From positions 138,284,529 to 138,348,528 of the forward strand of contig CM043964.1 in NCBI GenBank assembly GCA_014529385.2: a DNA stretch of 64,000 bases. The letters are read 5' to 3'. The notes under the pieces were generated by a model. The model saw only the letters and a program-made list of their open reading frames with translations. It did no database searches and had not been told where the DNA came from. This DNA is from Adiantum capillus-veneris (lineage: Eukaryota; Streptophyta; Polypodiopsida; Polypodiales; Pteridaceae). Shown in pieces: positions 10,767 through 23,631 of the stretch (within the stretch, counting starts at the first letter, position 1; every line of letters begins with the position of its first letter). The position numbers and the translations under genes were made by a program.

Positions 10767-11586
10767 CTTTATGTGGATGTGCTGCTGATCACTGGACCAA
10801 ATGAGAGTCAAAAATATTGCTGAATTTAAGGCTGATTTGAATGCTACTTTCAAGATGAAAGTTCTGGGGCTGTTGCATCATTACTTGGATATACAATTTA
10901 AGCAGTGTGATGATGGTATTGCCTTCTGTAAGGAAAGTGACATAGATACGGGACTTGAGGATTGCGAACCTATTGCCACTCCCATGGAAATAGGTTTGAA
11001 TTTGAGTCTACATGATGCTAGTAATCATGCTGATGTCACTCTTTACCAAACTATTGTTGGCTGCCTCATTTATGTATGCAACAAAAGGTTAGATATTCAG
11101 TTTGCAATCTCACAGGTTAGCAGATTTATGCATAGCCCAAGGTCTAAGCATTGGTAGGCTGTCAAGAGGATTTTCCTCTACTTGAGTGGCACTTTACATC
11201 TTGGCTTGTTTTATCCCAAGGCGGGGATCATTGCCACCAGACTTACATGCCTTTTCGGACTCAGATTGGGCTGGTCGTTTTGACACACGAGTGTTCGCAA
11301 GTGATTTTTGTCTCATGCTTGGCAGTTCATGTATATCATCATTGAGCAAGAAGCAACCTACTATGGCCACTTTGAGTTGTGAGGTTGAGTATAGGGCAGC
11401 CGTCACAGCAACGGTCGAGTGTGTATGGCTCAAACGCCTTATGGGGAGAGGCTCTCAGCAGGAGAGATCAGCTTGGCTTATGTGCCAACACAGGACAACC
11501 TTGCAAATCTTTTCACAAAGGCATTGTCTCGTGAGAAGTTCAAAGCTTTCCGCAAAGCTTTAGGCTTACTCCCCTTTGTGGACTAA
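10767..11586 (+). pseudogene. Ty1-copia RT-RNase H fragment
   Basis: The fragment starts inside the RT at LYVDVLLITG (canonical YVDD, second catalytic Asp changed to Val). It continues in another frame with FKMKVLGLLHHYLDIQF, ATPMEIG, YQTIVGCLIYV and FAISQVSRFMHSP (10801-11157), the usual connection region. The RNase H part follows with SDSDWAG, SSLSKKQPTMATLSCEVEYRA and VWLKRLM (11230-11440), ending at a TAA at 11584. At least three frameshifts are present. Gag, protease, integrase and most of the RT are missing, so this is a 5'-truncated copy whose 3' LTR follows at 11661. Confidence 0.8.
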
Positions 11587-11660
11587 TTATGTCCTCAGGA
11601 CATGGCACTTCCCTTTACTCGTGCCAGCTCTCATTCACCGCGTCACCCCAGGGGGACTTT

Positions 11661-11889
11661 TGTTACCATATACATGTGGTAGTGATGTGTGTGAACACAC
11701 TTAGGACTGGTGGGGTATTTCTTTTCTCTTTAGCATTTTTTTCCCCCCGTGCATTGTATAAACGCCCATTCATTCTGGGGCTATCTATCTTTCCATTTCG
11801 CACTAAGTAATACACTCTCTGTTGTGTGCCTTGAGCTTCCTTCATCTTCTCCAAGATGTGTGCGTTTACCTGCAACCCTAATTCCAACA
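11661..11889 (+). repeat. candidate copia 3' LTR
   Basis: About 229 bp, beginning TGTTACC and ending CCAACA, 75 bp after the end of the copia reading frame. A purine run AGGGGGA at 11650-11656 just upstream can serve as polypurine tract. A TATA-like TGTATAAAC lies near 11757. The matching 5' LTR is absent, so the limits are inferred from terminal TG/CA and position only. Confidence 0.55.
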
Positions 11890-13020
11890 AGACTCTTTAG
11901 ACCACAAGGAATATTGTGTGAAGCTTTGGGACTAATGTCTCACTCAATTAGTGGCTTAGATATTCGACTCTAACTCTTATGCCCCATGTATTCTAGATGG
12001 CAACTTGGACGAGTTTAAGGCTAGAAACCCAATTTCATAGGTTCTCGAGATTTATGCCTCTTTCATTGTGTTGGTGTTGGTATGCCACCATTTTTTCTAG
12101 TAGGTTGACATACTTGTGATCCTCTTGAGTTGTTTGTCATATGTCAATACCGCCTTGTGAAATAGGTTCATGATTGTAGTAGAGAGTGATGGAGTCTTTG
12201 TATTATCTCCCATGTGACGCGGTTAAAGATGTTTGTGTGCTCTCTGTGATGGAGTTTCCAATAGCAATTTTGAAACCCACCTTATCTTTGATCCTTGTTT
12301 GACCATATTTTGTATTTTCCCTTCTTCTTTGACTTGATGGACACTACGCTTCAATATCCATATTTGATTATTACTGTTGTAGAAGCCTTGCTTCTATAGT
12401 AGAGAATGAGGTATCCATCTAGAGCTTGTTCCACGCTTGGTTGAGTGGCTTTTTTTGGCACTTGGTTGTAGTTTCTCGCCTTTGGGTGGAGCATTGTGCC
12501 ACATGATTGATCTTTGTTGTTCCAGGTTGAGCTAGTCCTTTTGGTAACCATATTTTAGAGTTACCTTTATAAAATCATTGTGCTTTGTGTTACCTGACTT
12601 GTATCATTTGTTGCTTCACTTGTCTTTCTTGGGTATCTTGGTTGAAGTTTGAATTTGGTAACCATACTTGTTGCATTTCTTGTTGCTTTGAAGGTCTTCT
12701 CTTTTTCTTCTTGTTGTTGTTCTTTCTCCTCGTTGAGTTCTTTCTCTTTTGTTGAGAGCTTGGCTTTCTCCTCGTAGAACCTTTTCCTTGCGTTGAGAAG
12801 GTTTAGGCTGTTACTTTAGGCTTTTTGGCCTAAGCATTCTTATTTCCTTGAAAGTATCCTTGAGCAGTGATTGACTCGTTTGATGCTACTCACCCAATTA
12901 CCTTTTGTTATTGAGGTTGTTCTTGTGAGTGGTGTATCCAAACTGGGTCTTTGACTTTGATGTACTCTTTGGATACTAACTCTTCACTGGCTCTCTGCGG
13001 CTTCTTCTAGAGGCTTTTAT
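11890..13020 (-). other. possible charged tail of the adjacent retropepsin remnant
   Basis: No clear gene. On the reverse strand, 12650-12830 translates to a Lys/Glu/Gln-rich stretch (KEKELNEEKEQQQEEKEK), probably the degenerate C-terminal continuation of the remnant at 13021-15395. Below about 12350 I see nothing. Confidence 0.35.
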
Positions 13021-15395
13021 TTAATGGAAAATTTGGTTGATAAACTTTCTGCTTAGGTCACTCCATTGCATTGTCGATGGTGTGGCTCTTGATGTAGAAG
13101 CTTTGTAGGAAGTTTGATGGAGATTTGTTGAAGGTAAAGTTGACTTGCAAGGTTGACCTTCTACAGTGTTTGCTTTAGCTTTACCTTTTTCTGCAATGGT
13201 TGGTCGTTTCTTCTCTACATGAATTTGAGAAGCTTCTGGGATCTTTGTAGTTGTTAAAGCTTTTTGTTGTTTCAAAGGAAGATGTTCATCCAATTTGTTG
13301 TTTCAAAGGAAGATGTTCATCCAATTTTTTGTCATGACTAAACTCTCTTTGATGTTGATGGGAGTCAATTATGTGGAATGTGTCCTTGAGCTCCCTAGTA
13401 CTCAGCTTGAGTATGGCTTCTATCACTCCAAAGCTAGGAATTAGCATTTTAGAACTTGTGTACATTGTTTCTCCTAGCTCTTTAATTGGTGGATTTCCCA
13501 TCATTATCCAAGAACCATAAGTAATTAGATTCTTTGTAGTGTAAGGATCTATCATAGATGAAAATGTGGTTTTGAGTCTTGTTTCTCCACATATGTTAGA
13601 TTTGATCATTGTAGGAGACAATCGAGGTTTTTTTTTTTCTTCTCTTGATCTTGAGTTTGATGTGGAGCTTGGTTCTTCATTTGCTTTTAATTGTGTACTT
13701 TTTGGAGTCAACTTCTTTTGTAGATTCGTAAGGTATGTCAATGATGACATATTCTTGTGGTTGCTTCTCTTTTGTTTCTGCTTTTGCACCATTGTTCGTG
13801 ATGTTGTTTGCCTCACCTATTCTAATTTCATACTCACAATGTTCATTAGCTTCCTTCAACACATTTATCATAAAATAGGGAGCTATGTCATAGCCTTCCT
13901 TGTTACAAAACTTTAAAGGAGTTATTTCATTTATATAGACATCTAGAGTAGACAATATCTGATCGCATCCAAAATATCCAAACAAATGTTCTTGAAATGG
14001 CTCCCGAAGAATGTAGCCCTTATCTTCTATTGGTCTCTCTATGATGCAATCTTCTTTCTTCAGGCTTCCATATTTGGATGCCCCACACATCCAAATATGT
14101 TCTTTGTTATGCAACCATGTAGGTTTCTTGTTTTCATGGACCATTGTTGAGTCAAAGTCTTCCATAGGGATTCAATTAACATCTCTATAACTAAGATCCT
14201 TGATGCTGACCCTCGTGGTAACACCCATATGCCGCCACTAGATGTGGTCATAGCCCCTATCTTGCACCATTTTAAGTTGTCTCATGAATGGACATCCCAA
14301 AATGACGTCAAATATGTTGCTTTTTCCAAAACCCAGTGCCGCAAAGATATGCTTGTACTCAATTCCACATGAGGATACTATGATATGTTCTAGAATGCCC
14401 AAAGGTCTTTCTACAAATCCATCTGCAAGTTGCAATTTCATTTATGTCTTCTTGAGAGCTGGTCTTTTCCCACTTCTTCCAATTTCCTTTTGTAGCAATG
14501 GCCACTCTAGCCCCACTATCAAGTATGGCTATCGTTTTTGCTCCTTTGTGTTCTAGTGGCAAGGTGGTGTTTCCTTATTCTCCTTCTACACAATAATCTC
14601 CCACATTATTTAAGGTATTGGTTTCACTTTTGGTTTTCGTGGTGAAGTTTTGCCCGTTTGATCATCTAAGGAGTATTTTGAAGTGGAATTTTTAGTCCCT
14701 CCTTCTCTAGATATTTTCTAACTTCTCCCCATATATGTGGTCTAATTTTCAACAACTCTGAGAAAAAAAGTATGCATTGTATAGGAGAAGACATCAGTTC
14801 ATGAAGGCTTTTGGTATCCATCATTTTTTGTGTGATTTTCCATTGGGATGGTACCACTCTAACCTCAAATTTTGTGTCATGTTCTCCTATGAAAGATGGT
14901 AGAGTCTGTAGAGAGTGTGGTTTTCTCTCTTCAGATGGTATAGACCCAGCATCTCCATATAGAGATAGTATATCTCCAGGATAGAACTCGTGTTCCATTT
15001 TGATTTCAGTGATATGTGCTGACTATAGAGTAGTTCTTCCATCTTTGAAATTTTTGGTTGTTTTCCACAAGGATTTTAGTGATAGGTGCTAACTATAGAG
15101 TAGCACTTCCATCTTTGCGGCTTTTGATTGTTTCCCACAAGAATTGTAGCCACAACTCTTCCACTTCTAGAATAGGTTGTATCTCTTGAGACTTGGCCTC
15201 ATCCATTGTGTTTGCTACTACCCTTGTATCCAATGGTGTTTTGTTTCCAACTTTCATTGATTCACTGGTTTTGTTTTCCTCATGTGCGCTTTTGTCCTCC
15301 TTTTTAGGTATCAGCACTATATGTTTAGGAATGTTCAATGTTTTTGGCTGCATTAGAGCTTGGGCTGCCTCTATGAGCGGTCTACACATTTCCAA
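13021..15395 (-). pseudogene. retroelement-derived polyprotein remnant with two retropepsin-like segments
   Basis: Reading on the reverse strand: a segment with IPKHIVLIPKKED (15395-15093); a region with EFYPGDILSLYG (14998-14666); a retropepsin-like active site AILDSGARVAIATK (about 14530-14490) followed by ILGCPFMRQ (about 14290-14265), the usual protease ending; a 160-residue segment without known motifs (14165-13677); then a second protease-like segment with MIDPYTTKNLITYGSW and IPSFGVIEAILKLSTREL (13570-13380). It resembles the extra protease domain at about 50270-49880. No RT, RNase H or integrase is seen. It may be the gag-protease part of a gypsy element or its decayed derivative. Several stops and a 31-bp duplication break the frame. 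Confidence 0.5.
13264..13325. repeat. 31-bp perfect tandem duplication
   Basis: Two adjacent copies of a 31-bp unit starting TTGTTGTTTCAAAGG. It lies in the reverse-strand remnant and repeats the coding for EHLPLKQQ. Because 31 is not a multiple of three it shifts the frame. Confidence 0.9.
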
Positions 15396-16626
15396 TCATT
15401 TTGTCTTGACTTTTGGATAAGAATACATCAACCATATTTGTTCTAATGTTTGGTTACTTTTCAGTCTTGCGTTGCCGATGTTAGCGGGTCTCTATGACAA
15501 ATGTCTATAGCATAACTATCTCGCACTAACATATGGAGACTCTTTGAGGTTGTCATTCTAAGTGAACCTAACAAGCAAACACATCAACTCAACAAGAAAA
15601 CCATCACTCAATGATTGAAAAATCTACCTATGTCTTTTCTCACCGCTCTAGGTCATCATGCCATTTCATCGACTAAATGGACTCGGATTGTGACAAAACT
15701 TTAAAATAAGCTTCAGTAGGCCTAAAGGGACAAATATACAAAGTCTCATCGCATTCTAACAAGGTACATGGATTATGATCCACCATGAACCAAGTTAAAT
15801 AAAATGCAATAGAACTCTCCTATGGTCAAAACGTCAAAAAACAGTGATTGAAGCATTCAAATATGAAGATTAGGCTCGTAGATGCGTAGTCGTGAACCAC
15901 AACATGATAAGAAATGCTTACACTTAATTGGAAGAGCAAAGAAAGAGGAACAAAAAACACTTTTTGGAAGTGAAAAAGGATTATCCAATCATTAGTTATA
16001 TTGATGACAAATCTGAGCTGAGAAGCCGCTTGAGCATATGTACAACATAGCTTTTTTTTTTTTCGAAAGATAAGCTTCCTTTCACATTAAAGTTATTGTC
16101 TTTTATACCTAAGGCTTTGTAAATGGCCGATGGTTGGCTCACATGGACCTTTATACATATCATGATAGAATTACAACTCGAAGAATCAACCTGCTACTCT
16201 AGAATCCGATTTACACATAATGTAGCTACACTAGGGTGCTATCATTGAACGAGCAAAGGACAAGAAACTAAAAGCAAATGAGGCCAAAATTCTAAATTTT
16301 CAAAACAAATTTATGCCTTAAATGGAATGGAAAATCTACCAATCAATAATAAATTGTATTAGAAATTATAATTATGTATAGGTGTCAATGGTTTTAACAA
16401 AAACTAGCCAAACCCATGGTGAAGGCATTGACTTCAATCTAATACAATAGCAAAGTGAAACAAGAAATGCAATGTAAAACCAAGATTTCATAACAAGTTT
16501 CACTTTGTTAGAAACATTCATTATAGGCCTAGAGAGTTCACACCAATTTCATGGGAAAGGGCAGCGAAAGAGATGAAAAAAGCACATGTTTTTGCATAGG
16601 GAACAATTTCTTATGGAAGGATGAAA

Positions 16627-16818
16627 ACAAGTAAGCACTTTCTACATATAGAGCCTTATAGATAATTACTTTCTCTCATTTAAAGCTATCTAGAAATAAA
16701 TAACACTCTTTAATAGATAAGAACAAGTAAGCACTTTCTACATATAGAACCTTATAGATAATTACTTTCTCTCATTTAAAGCTATCTAGAAATGAATAAC
16801 ACTCTTTATCTATGGAAG
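16627..16818. repeat. 96-bp tandem duplication
   Basis: Two adjacent units of 96 bp beginning ACAAGTAAGCACTTTC (16627 and 16723) with only a few differences. No gene content. Confidence 0.9.
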
Positions 16819-17171
16819 GATAAAGAACCATGACAAAATTTTATGAGAATTGCTACTTTACATGATAACGGGAGTGATCATAAGTAAATTGGCTATTGAC
16901 TTGTACTTAAATTGTATGAATGCTTGATAAATCACTCTATTATGAGTTTTTTATAGTAAGAAAAAATGGATGGCAAGAAAGCTTGCTATTTATTGAGCAT
17001 CCCATCCCAACATACCTGCAGTTCTTTAGCAATGCATGCTGGGACATGGATCCCCTTCAAGGTGTAGCATGTATCTAAAATATGTGAAACTATTCAACTT
17101 TTTATTAAAAATGGCACATGGTATCAACATGATGAGAACATTCCACTTGCTAATAGTTCATTCATCTATTC

Positions 17172-17305
17172 TTATGAAGCGACTCTCCATAGATTTCCAA
17201 AATTAGGATCATGGGCACCAAACTACTAGCATATGTGTCTAAGAAATTTTGAAGTGACTCTCCAAAATTAGGATCATGGGCACCAAACTACTAGCATATG
17301 TAACA
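17172..17305. repeat. imperfect tandem duplication (about 70 bp)
   Basis: GAAGCGACTCTCC...GCATATG and GAAGTGACTCTCC...GCATATG follow each other. The second copy lacks a 10-bp stretch (ATAGATTTCC). Confidence 0.85.
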
Positions 17306-17432
17306 TACTCTATTCTACTACCAATGCAAAATCTTCTATGAATATATGAATGCATCAAGCACTCAAGAATTATTGTAGAAAAATCCTTGTCCTTGGTTAG
17401 CCTTGCTTAACGTCTACACAAGGTTTTTGAAA

Positions 17433-17435
<3 letters not shown>

Positions 17436-17475
<40 letters not shown>
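17436..17475 (+). repeat. (CT)20 microsatellite
   Basis: A pure dinucleotide run in non-coding sequence. Confidence 0.95.
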
Positions 17476-17476
<1 letters not shown>

Positions 17477-17711
17477 ATTCCAACATAGAGGGAACCAGAA
17501 TGGTCCTTTGTCACCAATATGTGCCAGGTTAAGTATCCTCTTCCCCTATACCAATTTTTGTTTCAAATGCAGTACATTAATCATCCCATTTTGCTTGAGT
17601 ATGCTTAGGCCTTGAGTCTAGCTAGATTGGTTGCAAGGAGATGTAAGGTCTCTTTTCATTGTTACTACCATGTTAAAATTTATTTTCTTCTTCTTATCTC
17701 TATGATTTAGT

Positions 17712-17754
17712 TCTCTCTCTCTCTCTCTCTCTCTCTCCCCCCCCCCCCCCCCCC
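17712..17754 (+). repeat. compound (CT)13-poly-C run
   Basis: A (CT)n run passes directly into about 19 C. The same CT/poly-C pairing is seen at 2131 and 21679. Confidence 0.95.
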
Positions 17755-19509
17755 ATGCATGTTCCAAATGGCAATTTTAAAAGAGGCTTGCAACACAATA
17801 ATACACCGTTACAGAGAACCATCCACATTTGAGTATTGTAATAACTCATGAGGTGCTCAATTGGGTGGTTCTTTTCTCCTTCTTCCACCATTTATGGTGT
17901 TAATTGTTTACCCCGCACCATTGTCACAACTAGTAGCCCAGATCATAGGGTGGTTCTTGTGAGTACGATCCCGTTCTTTTATCGTTCATGTCTTTCATAG
18001 TATACCCTGCACCATTGTTGCAACTAGCAGTTGAGATCATATTATATAGCTTGTTCACTTGGAGAAGGTCCATCAAGGGCATTGCATGGAGCTTGTGATG
18101 GGACCGAGGCCCACCTACCCATAGCTGCAAGAGGAAGCCATCAACTTGTACACATGGTCACAAACACTACAAAAGGCCTAGCAAGGAAGTAATATGGTGG
18201 ACAAGCTGGCATTGCGGATGGGGGGAGATCGAACAACATTAATTATACAACTATGGAGGTGCAAGAGTTGTTGGACCTTGAAATGCAGCAAAGGCGGTGA
18301 AGGAGAGGCCTGACAGGTAGGCCTTGAGGTTCGGGACTTGGAGGTGGTGAAAGAGAGGTCGAGCATGCATCTACTGAAGCAAAGGCAATTCAGCCACCAC
18401 AAGGGAGACATCCCTACCTTGGCTTGGATGATCACTTGCAAGCCGCTGATCTTCCCTTGTCTGTAGACCATAGTGAATTGTAACGTCTACCTCGCGTATT
18501 GCTGAAGCTAAATTTTCAACCCACTGGCAAAACTTTTTGTCATCGCCATTTTCAACTTGTGTTTCCAAGCGCAAGTTGAGAGGGCCTGATGAGTACTTCT
18601 AACTTTGCTCCCTCCACCAATCTTATATGAGCTACCTCATTTCCTTTGCAAAGTATGAGCTTCCGATGCCCACCTTGATCGCCCACCCCAACTACTCTAT
18701 TATTCTCACATCAGTTATATATAGCAAGCACAAACTACTATTGCTCCTTCACACGCCATCACTCAGTCAAGCTCTTCGCTCTTCCTCTCCAATAGCAAGC
18801 ACAAGCTGCCTCATGGAGATGAGATGCAACTGCATGTATTGCATAATTCCACATAGGTGATTGAATCGAGAACAAGCCCTCGATGCTCCTTCTTTGAGAA
18901 GGATTGAGAGCTTGTCTGTAGCATACAAAAATCACATTTTTCCATCTATCTTCACCATCCCCATTTAGGTTGCAAGTTGGATGGGCCTTGTGTTGCCAAC
19001 ATCCTCTTTGTATTAACCAGTCCCTTTTAGGTTGCGTTTCAAAATGCAAGCTGGAAGGACCTTGTTTTGAGCTTGACTTTGTAGCGTGGTTGTTGAAGCA
19101 CTTAGAGAGGACAACGAGAGGACACGTAGGAAATTCTCCCAGTTTTTGTAGTAAATGTAAAAAATTGGTTAGTCTTCACACTAGATGATATCAAGATGGG
19201 CGTGGAATCTAGCCAAGAATCCTTTTTAGGTGAGCTAATTAGAATAAAATATTTTGCTTTTGGGTTGTGCTCCTAAACTCAACACAACCCAAAGGTCATG
19301 AAAAGTACTTGACTTGCTAACATCCTGATCATGAAGTGCGGAAGCGTCTATGCTATTGTACTTCAAGTTGAGAAAATGTCACAAAGTAGCCTAACCAATT
19401 TGCAGAGGATTGAGTCCATGTTTGGTTGGAATTTGACATTTGGCATACGAGATAAGCTCTAGCAAACGTTATGCATTATTTTTTTAGTCTAATCTTGAGT
19501 CTACATTAC

Positions 19510-19511
<2 letters not shown>
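17755..19511. other. non-coding stretch
   Basis: Short open frames only (for example 18371-18574 reverse, with KFCQWVENLASAIREVD), none with recognisable motifs or support from neighbours. Nothing else seen. Confidence 0.45.

Positions 19512-19592
<81 letters not shown>
19512..19592 (+). repeat. compound (CT)21-(GT)19 microsatellite
   Basis: CT repeats to 19554 followed directly by GT repeats. The arrays abut at the CTCGTG junction. Confidence 0.95.
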
Positions 19593-19594
<2 letters not shown>

Positions 19595-21678
19595 ACATTA
19601 TGAATGCTACACTAGTGCACCATCCATAACCCATTGTATTAATAGTGATATCAGAGCATAGATTAGGGTTTTGAGTTTTTTCACACAATTGGCAAAGTGG
19701 GGCTCTAAACTGGTGTTGAACGTGTGGACTCACATCATAGAAGTGTGTGGCTAGGAGCAACATGAACATTTGATATCAAAGCTTGGCCATAATAGAATGG
19801 CATAGTTGGCTATCGGCTCAGTGGCTCTGAAGAGAGGAAGAAGAGGAATTCAACTTCTAGAAAATCGTGCAAAATTGGTATCAAAGGCATTGCCTTGGTT
19901 TGTTGATAGGATTTTGACATCAAGGCTTATCCTAAATTAGCTTTTACATGTTGCTTAGAGCGAAAAAATTTCTTATCCATATCATGCACACTATTTATTG
20001 AGGTTTCCAAATTTTTTCTATGTGTTTGCTTATGGGCATCCTATGTTGAGCCTCTCTTCATACTATGGGCTATTCTCGCTGAAAAGCCCCTAAAATTTAT
20101 GATTCCTTGGAAATTAAGCTTCTTGATTCTTGAGTTTTTCAGTCCGATATCTTGGACACCTCATTTACGAAGCTCTATAGAGTTATCAATTTTCTAAATT
20201 CCTTGGTTTGATTTCAATGACTGAAACAAATTTACCTTTTATAATCAAGAAGCCTACTATGAATAACTGTCAAAAGTCTTTATTTTCATTTTTTTGCTCG
20301 AATTTTTTAATTCAACTTCAGAATTTTGGGGTTGTCTTTGCTCAAAATCTCAACAGAGGTTTTTTTTTTTTAACGGCATTGCCCAAAAGGTAAAGACTCA
20401 TGTCATAGGTTACAACGAGGAAAGTGAATATCTATTTCCTATCGATCTAAAGCTAACAACAGGAATGGGCTTTATGACAGGGATTTTTTTGAAATATTTT
20501 TTTGGCAAATTTAAAAATGGCTATGAATGTTTAATTTGTCAAAGGAAAAGGATGACTTCGTTTAATGACATCCAAATCGACATTTGTTTGGGATGTTTTC
20601 AAAACTTAGATGCAAACACATAAAATTAGGAGTCAACTTTCCAATAAAATTGTGTTGGTTTTGAGTTATGGGAAGTAGTTTAGTAGTTTTTATTGTAAAT
20701 AAACTCCATTTGTAGGGGTTCTAGACACTGCCAACTTTGGTAAGAGTACCCAATTAGAATTTGATGCGTTTGTGATCTTGCATAGTGAAGTTCATGCTAT
20801 CGTGAGCTATTGTAATGATAGTTTTACTCTCTTGGTTGAGTACACAACTGAGAGAGTTGTGTGGCAGTGGGAGGTTGCTAGGGTTCGACAAACAACTAGT
20901 AGGGGGCTTGTGTTGTGGGTATCTAGTTGAGGTGTGGGACTCACCTCATAAAAGTGTGTGGCTAGGTGACTTGCATGGGCAAAGTGGCTGCCTATATATG
21001 TAAGGTCGTGTTTTTAATTAAACTCTCTTGACTCGTGGATCAACCTCTATACATGCAACCGCTCCCTTGTCTATGCACTTATTCTTCCCCATCCTTTGGC
21101 TCTCAAGGCTATGCAAAACTAATAAAGGGTGTGGTTTAGCGTAGAGTAGTCAAAAATATTTAGCCTTTTTTGTCATCCACAGAGGATCCATAAACATTCT
21201 TCAAGAAAAACACAAGTTCTTGGTGATCGCTATATCTAGTGTTGGCAATCTCAAACACTTAAAACACACAAATTTACCCATTCTCAAATTTTAGGCATCT
21301 TCAACATGTATTGAATGCATATGTTTTGCAAATGTTCATGTGAGTTTATTTGTCCACCGCTACAAAATCATTTACAAAATCGAGTATCTGTATACTTAAG
21401 CACTTAGAGGCAGTATGTCCCTCTAGTTTTGCAAGTAAGTCTAATTAGCCGGAATCTGAGGAGATGCGCTGTGATTTACGGAGACCTCAACATGAAAAAC
21501 AAAAGATATGAGGACGTGGTGTGGTAGGGGCATGGGGAGGGTGGAGCTGGACGCATCGCATGAGGTGGCACGAGGTGGATTTTTTGGGTGTCGTGTGTAG
21601 AGCCGAGTCAATCGACACACAGAGACTCTCTCTCTTCTTCACATCCATGTGCAAGGGAAGCCCAAGGTGCAAGGCCAA
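19593..21678. other. AT-rich non-coding stretch
   Basis: No gene. A 30-bp near-repeat (GACTCAC.TCATA.AAGTGTGTGGCTAGG) occurs at about 19728 and again at about 20938. Two phrases near 19649 and 19876 resemble retroelement primer sites but lack LTR ends. Confidence 0.45.
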
Positions 21679-21694
21679 CCCCCCCCCCCCCCCC

Positions 21695-21739
<45 letters not shown>
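21679..21739 (+). repeat. compound poly-C (27) and (CT)17 tract
   Basis: A C run to 21705 followed by (CT)n. Open frames across it are translated repeats, not genes. Confidence 0.95.
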
Positions 21740-21741
<2 letters not shown>

Positions 21742-23573
21742 TCGTGCAGAGACTCTCTCTCTCTCTCTTCTTCGCATCCCTGTTTAACGGGGCCCCAAGC
21801 TGCAGCGCCAACCATACTCTCGCTCTTTCTTATGCAAGGCAAGCCCAGACTGGAGTGTGCCCTCTCTCTCTGGTTCTCTATCATTTATGTGCAAGGCAGG
21901 CCCGATTGAGGGAGATTCTTTCTGCTATGGCATGTGTGAGGGCGAAGGTCCGCGACGGGGGAGAGAGGTTGTGCAAGGGCGATGGCGGGGAGGTGCGCAC
22001 AGAGACAGCCATTGGGGACGGGAGCACACACGACGAGATGATGACATGTAGTGCAAGAGTGGATGGTAGAGGAGGGGAGGGGTGTTTTTGTGATGGCAAC
22101 AGGAGAGCTCAGCTCTACTGTGAATTGTGATGTAGGGACTAGAGTCGCACGGAATACTGGCTCTTTTGCAAGTGCAGAGTGGACAGTCGAGAGTGTGGTG
22201 TGGGAGAGGAGAGGACAGAGACGATGACAATTGACAGCTAAGGAGGGAAGAGAGTCCATGACACGGGCGGCAAAGAAAGCAAGATAGAGACAGAGGAAAG
22301 GGGTGCATCTATGCATCGACAATGATGGGGGTGACCGTGGGAACGAGCAAATCAGGGACATTTGTTTTTGCAAATGGGATGCGAAAGGAATCTTACGACT
22401 TCATTAATTTATGAAATGCAAAATACACCCAGTATGTACCATGCATTGTTAACATATGAGGTGTTATTGAAGAATTTAAATCAGGGCCTTAGTACCTAAA
22501 TGACTACAGGGAAAACCCAATCTGAATAAAATGCCTTTGGTATATAAGCATGGGGTGCCTATATGTACTTGCGGATTTTATGTTTGCGACCTTCCTTTTT
22601 TGCACTTTTGCAATCAAAGCATTACTTTCAAGCCTTTCAACGCTCGTATTACACTAACAATATCTTCAAATTTTAGTGTGGCATGAGAAAAATCTACATT
22701 AGATTGTGAAATCCTTCAATCACAAAACAATCAAATGTAACGTGCATGCATGTCTTTGTTTGTGGGAATGTATGCTCATGTAAATTTAGAAGAAGCACTA
22801 TTTCTTCGGCACCCGTTTTGACTGGCCTATCCATTGACATCAATAGGTTATTCCCAGCTAGTAAATCAAATTATATAGATGGTGTGTACATGAGCTAACC
22901 CAACTAAACAACATAAAACCTAGTGTGCAGTTTGCCTCAAAGAAGGATTGTCTTGGTAATATCTTATAGATGCTAGATGAAGGGATAGAGGCCGAGCATG
23001 GTATTTTATAATTCAAAGAGACGTAACAAACCATCTCATTTTTCTATGGTCCAGTTCTCGTATAATTCCACACATTGTTGAGAAAGCAAGCATAGGTGAT
23101 TGCATTTGAAGAGAAGCCATGGAACTTTTTTCTCTAAATTTGGCCCAAAGACTCTTCTCCCTTTCCCTATAATCAGCACATTCCAAGAAATATCATCACA
23201 AAGAGGAAGATCATCACTGAACATGTCTCAAACAAGAAGATCATTAAGGTGCAAAATGAGTGGCAACATACATGGAGCACCATCAAGAAAATTGATTTCA
23301 TGTGGGGTGATACTTTATGGTTGTATGGAATCAAAACAGTCTAGTCATATACCCCATAACATATGGAGAACCACCTTCAAAGCCTGATAGAGCAATGATC
23401 TATGTGTGCCAATTCTTGTATGCACGCCCTTATTCAAGAAACGCAACTCATGAGCTCTTAGAGTTTTCGGGCACATACATGCCACATACTCTTTGTCTCT
23501 CCTCTTGCATCCCCTCACTCTTTCTCTCTTGCTACAAATGTGCTCTATTCTCTCTTTGACCATAGCATACAAG

Positions 23574-23574
<1 letters not shown>
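21740..23574. other. non-coding stretch, G-rich then AT-rich
   Basis: 21900-22300 is G-rich on this strand with several overlapping open frames (up to 180 codons on one strand and 162 on the other). None has a motif, and their overlap on both strands reflects low stop-codon density. The remainder is AT-rich. Confidence 0.45.

Positions 23575-23627
<53 letters not shown>
23575..23627 (+). repeat. (CT)26 microsatellite
   Basis: A pure dinucleotide run in non-coding sequence. Confidence 0.95.

Positions 23628-23631
<4 letters not shown>

Larger units (their letters stand above)
15396..17435. other. AT-rich non-coding stretch with two tandem duplications
   Basis: No coding signal. It holds the tandem duplications at 16627-16818 and 17172-17305 described separately. 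The rest is AT-rich single-copy-looking sequence. Confidence 0.5.

Noticed and set aside
17400-19200. Reverse-strand frames near 18.4 kb as a host gene
   Set aside because: Two overlapping frames of 67 and 97 codons without motif, continuation or splice sites.
19645-19658. TGATATCAGAGCAT as a retroelement primer site
   Set aside because: Two departures from the usual site, no TG...CA boundary before it and no coding sequence after it.
21588-22130. 180-codon forward frame and 162-codon reverse frame
   Set aside because: Overlapping frames on both strands in G-rich sequence next to a (CT)n tract. No recognisable domain, no splice or promoter context.
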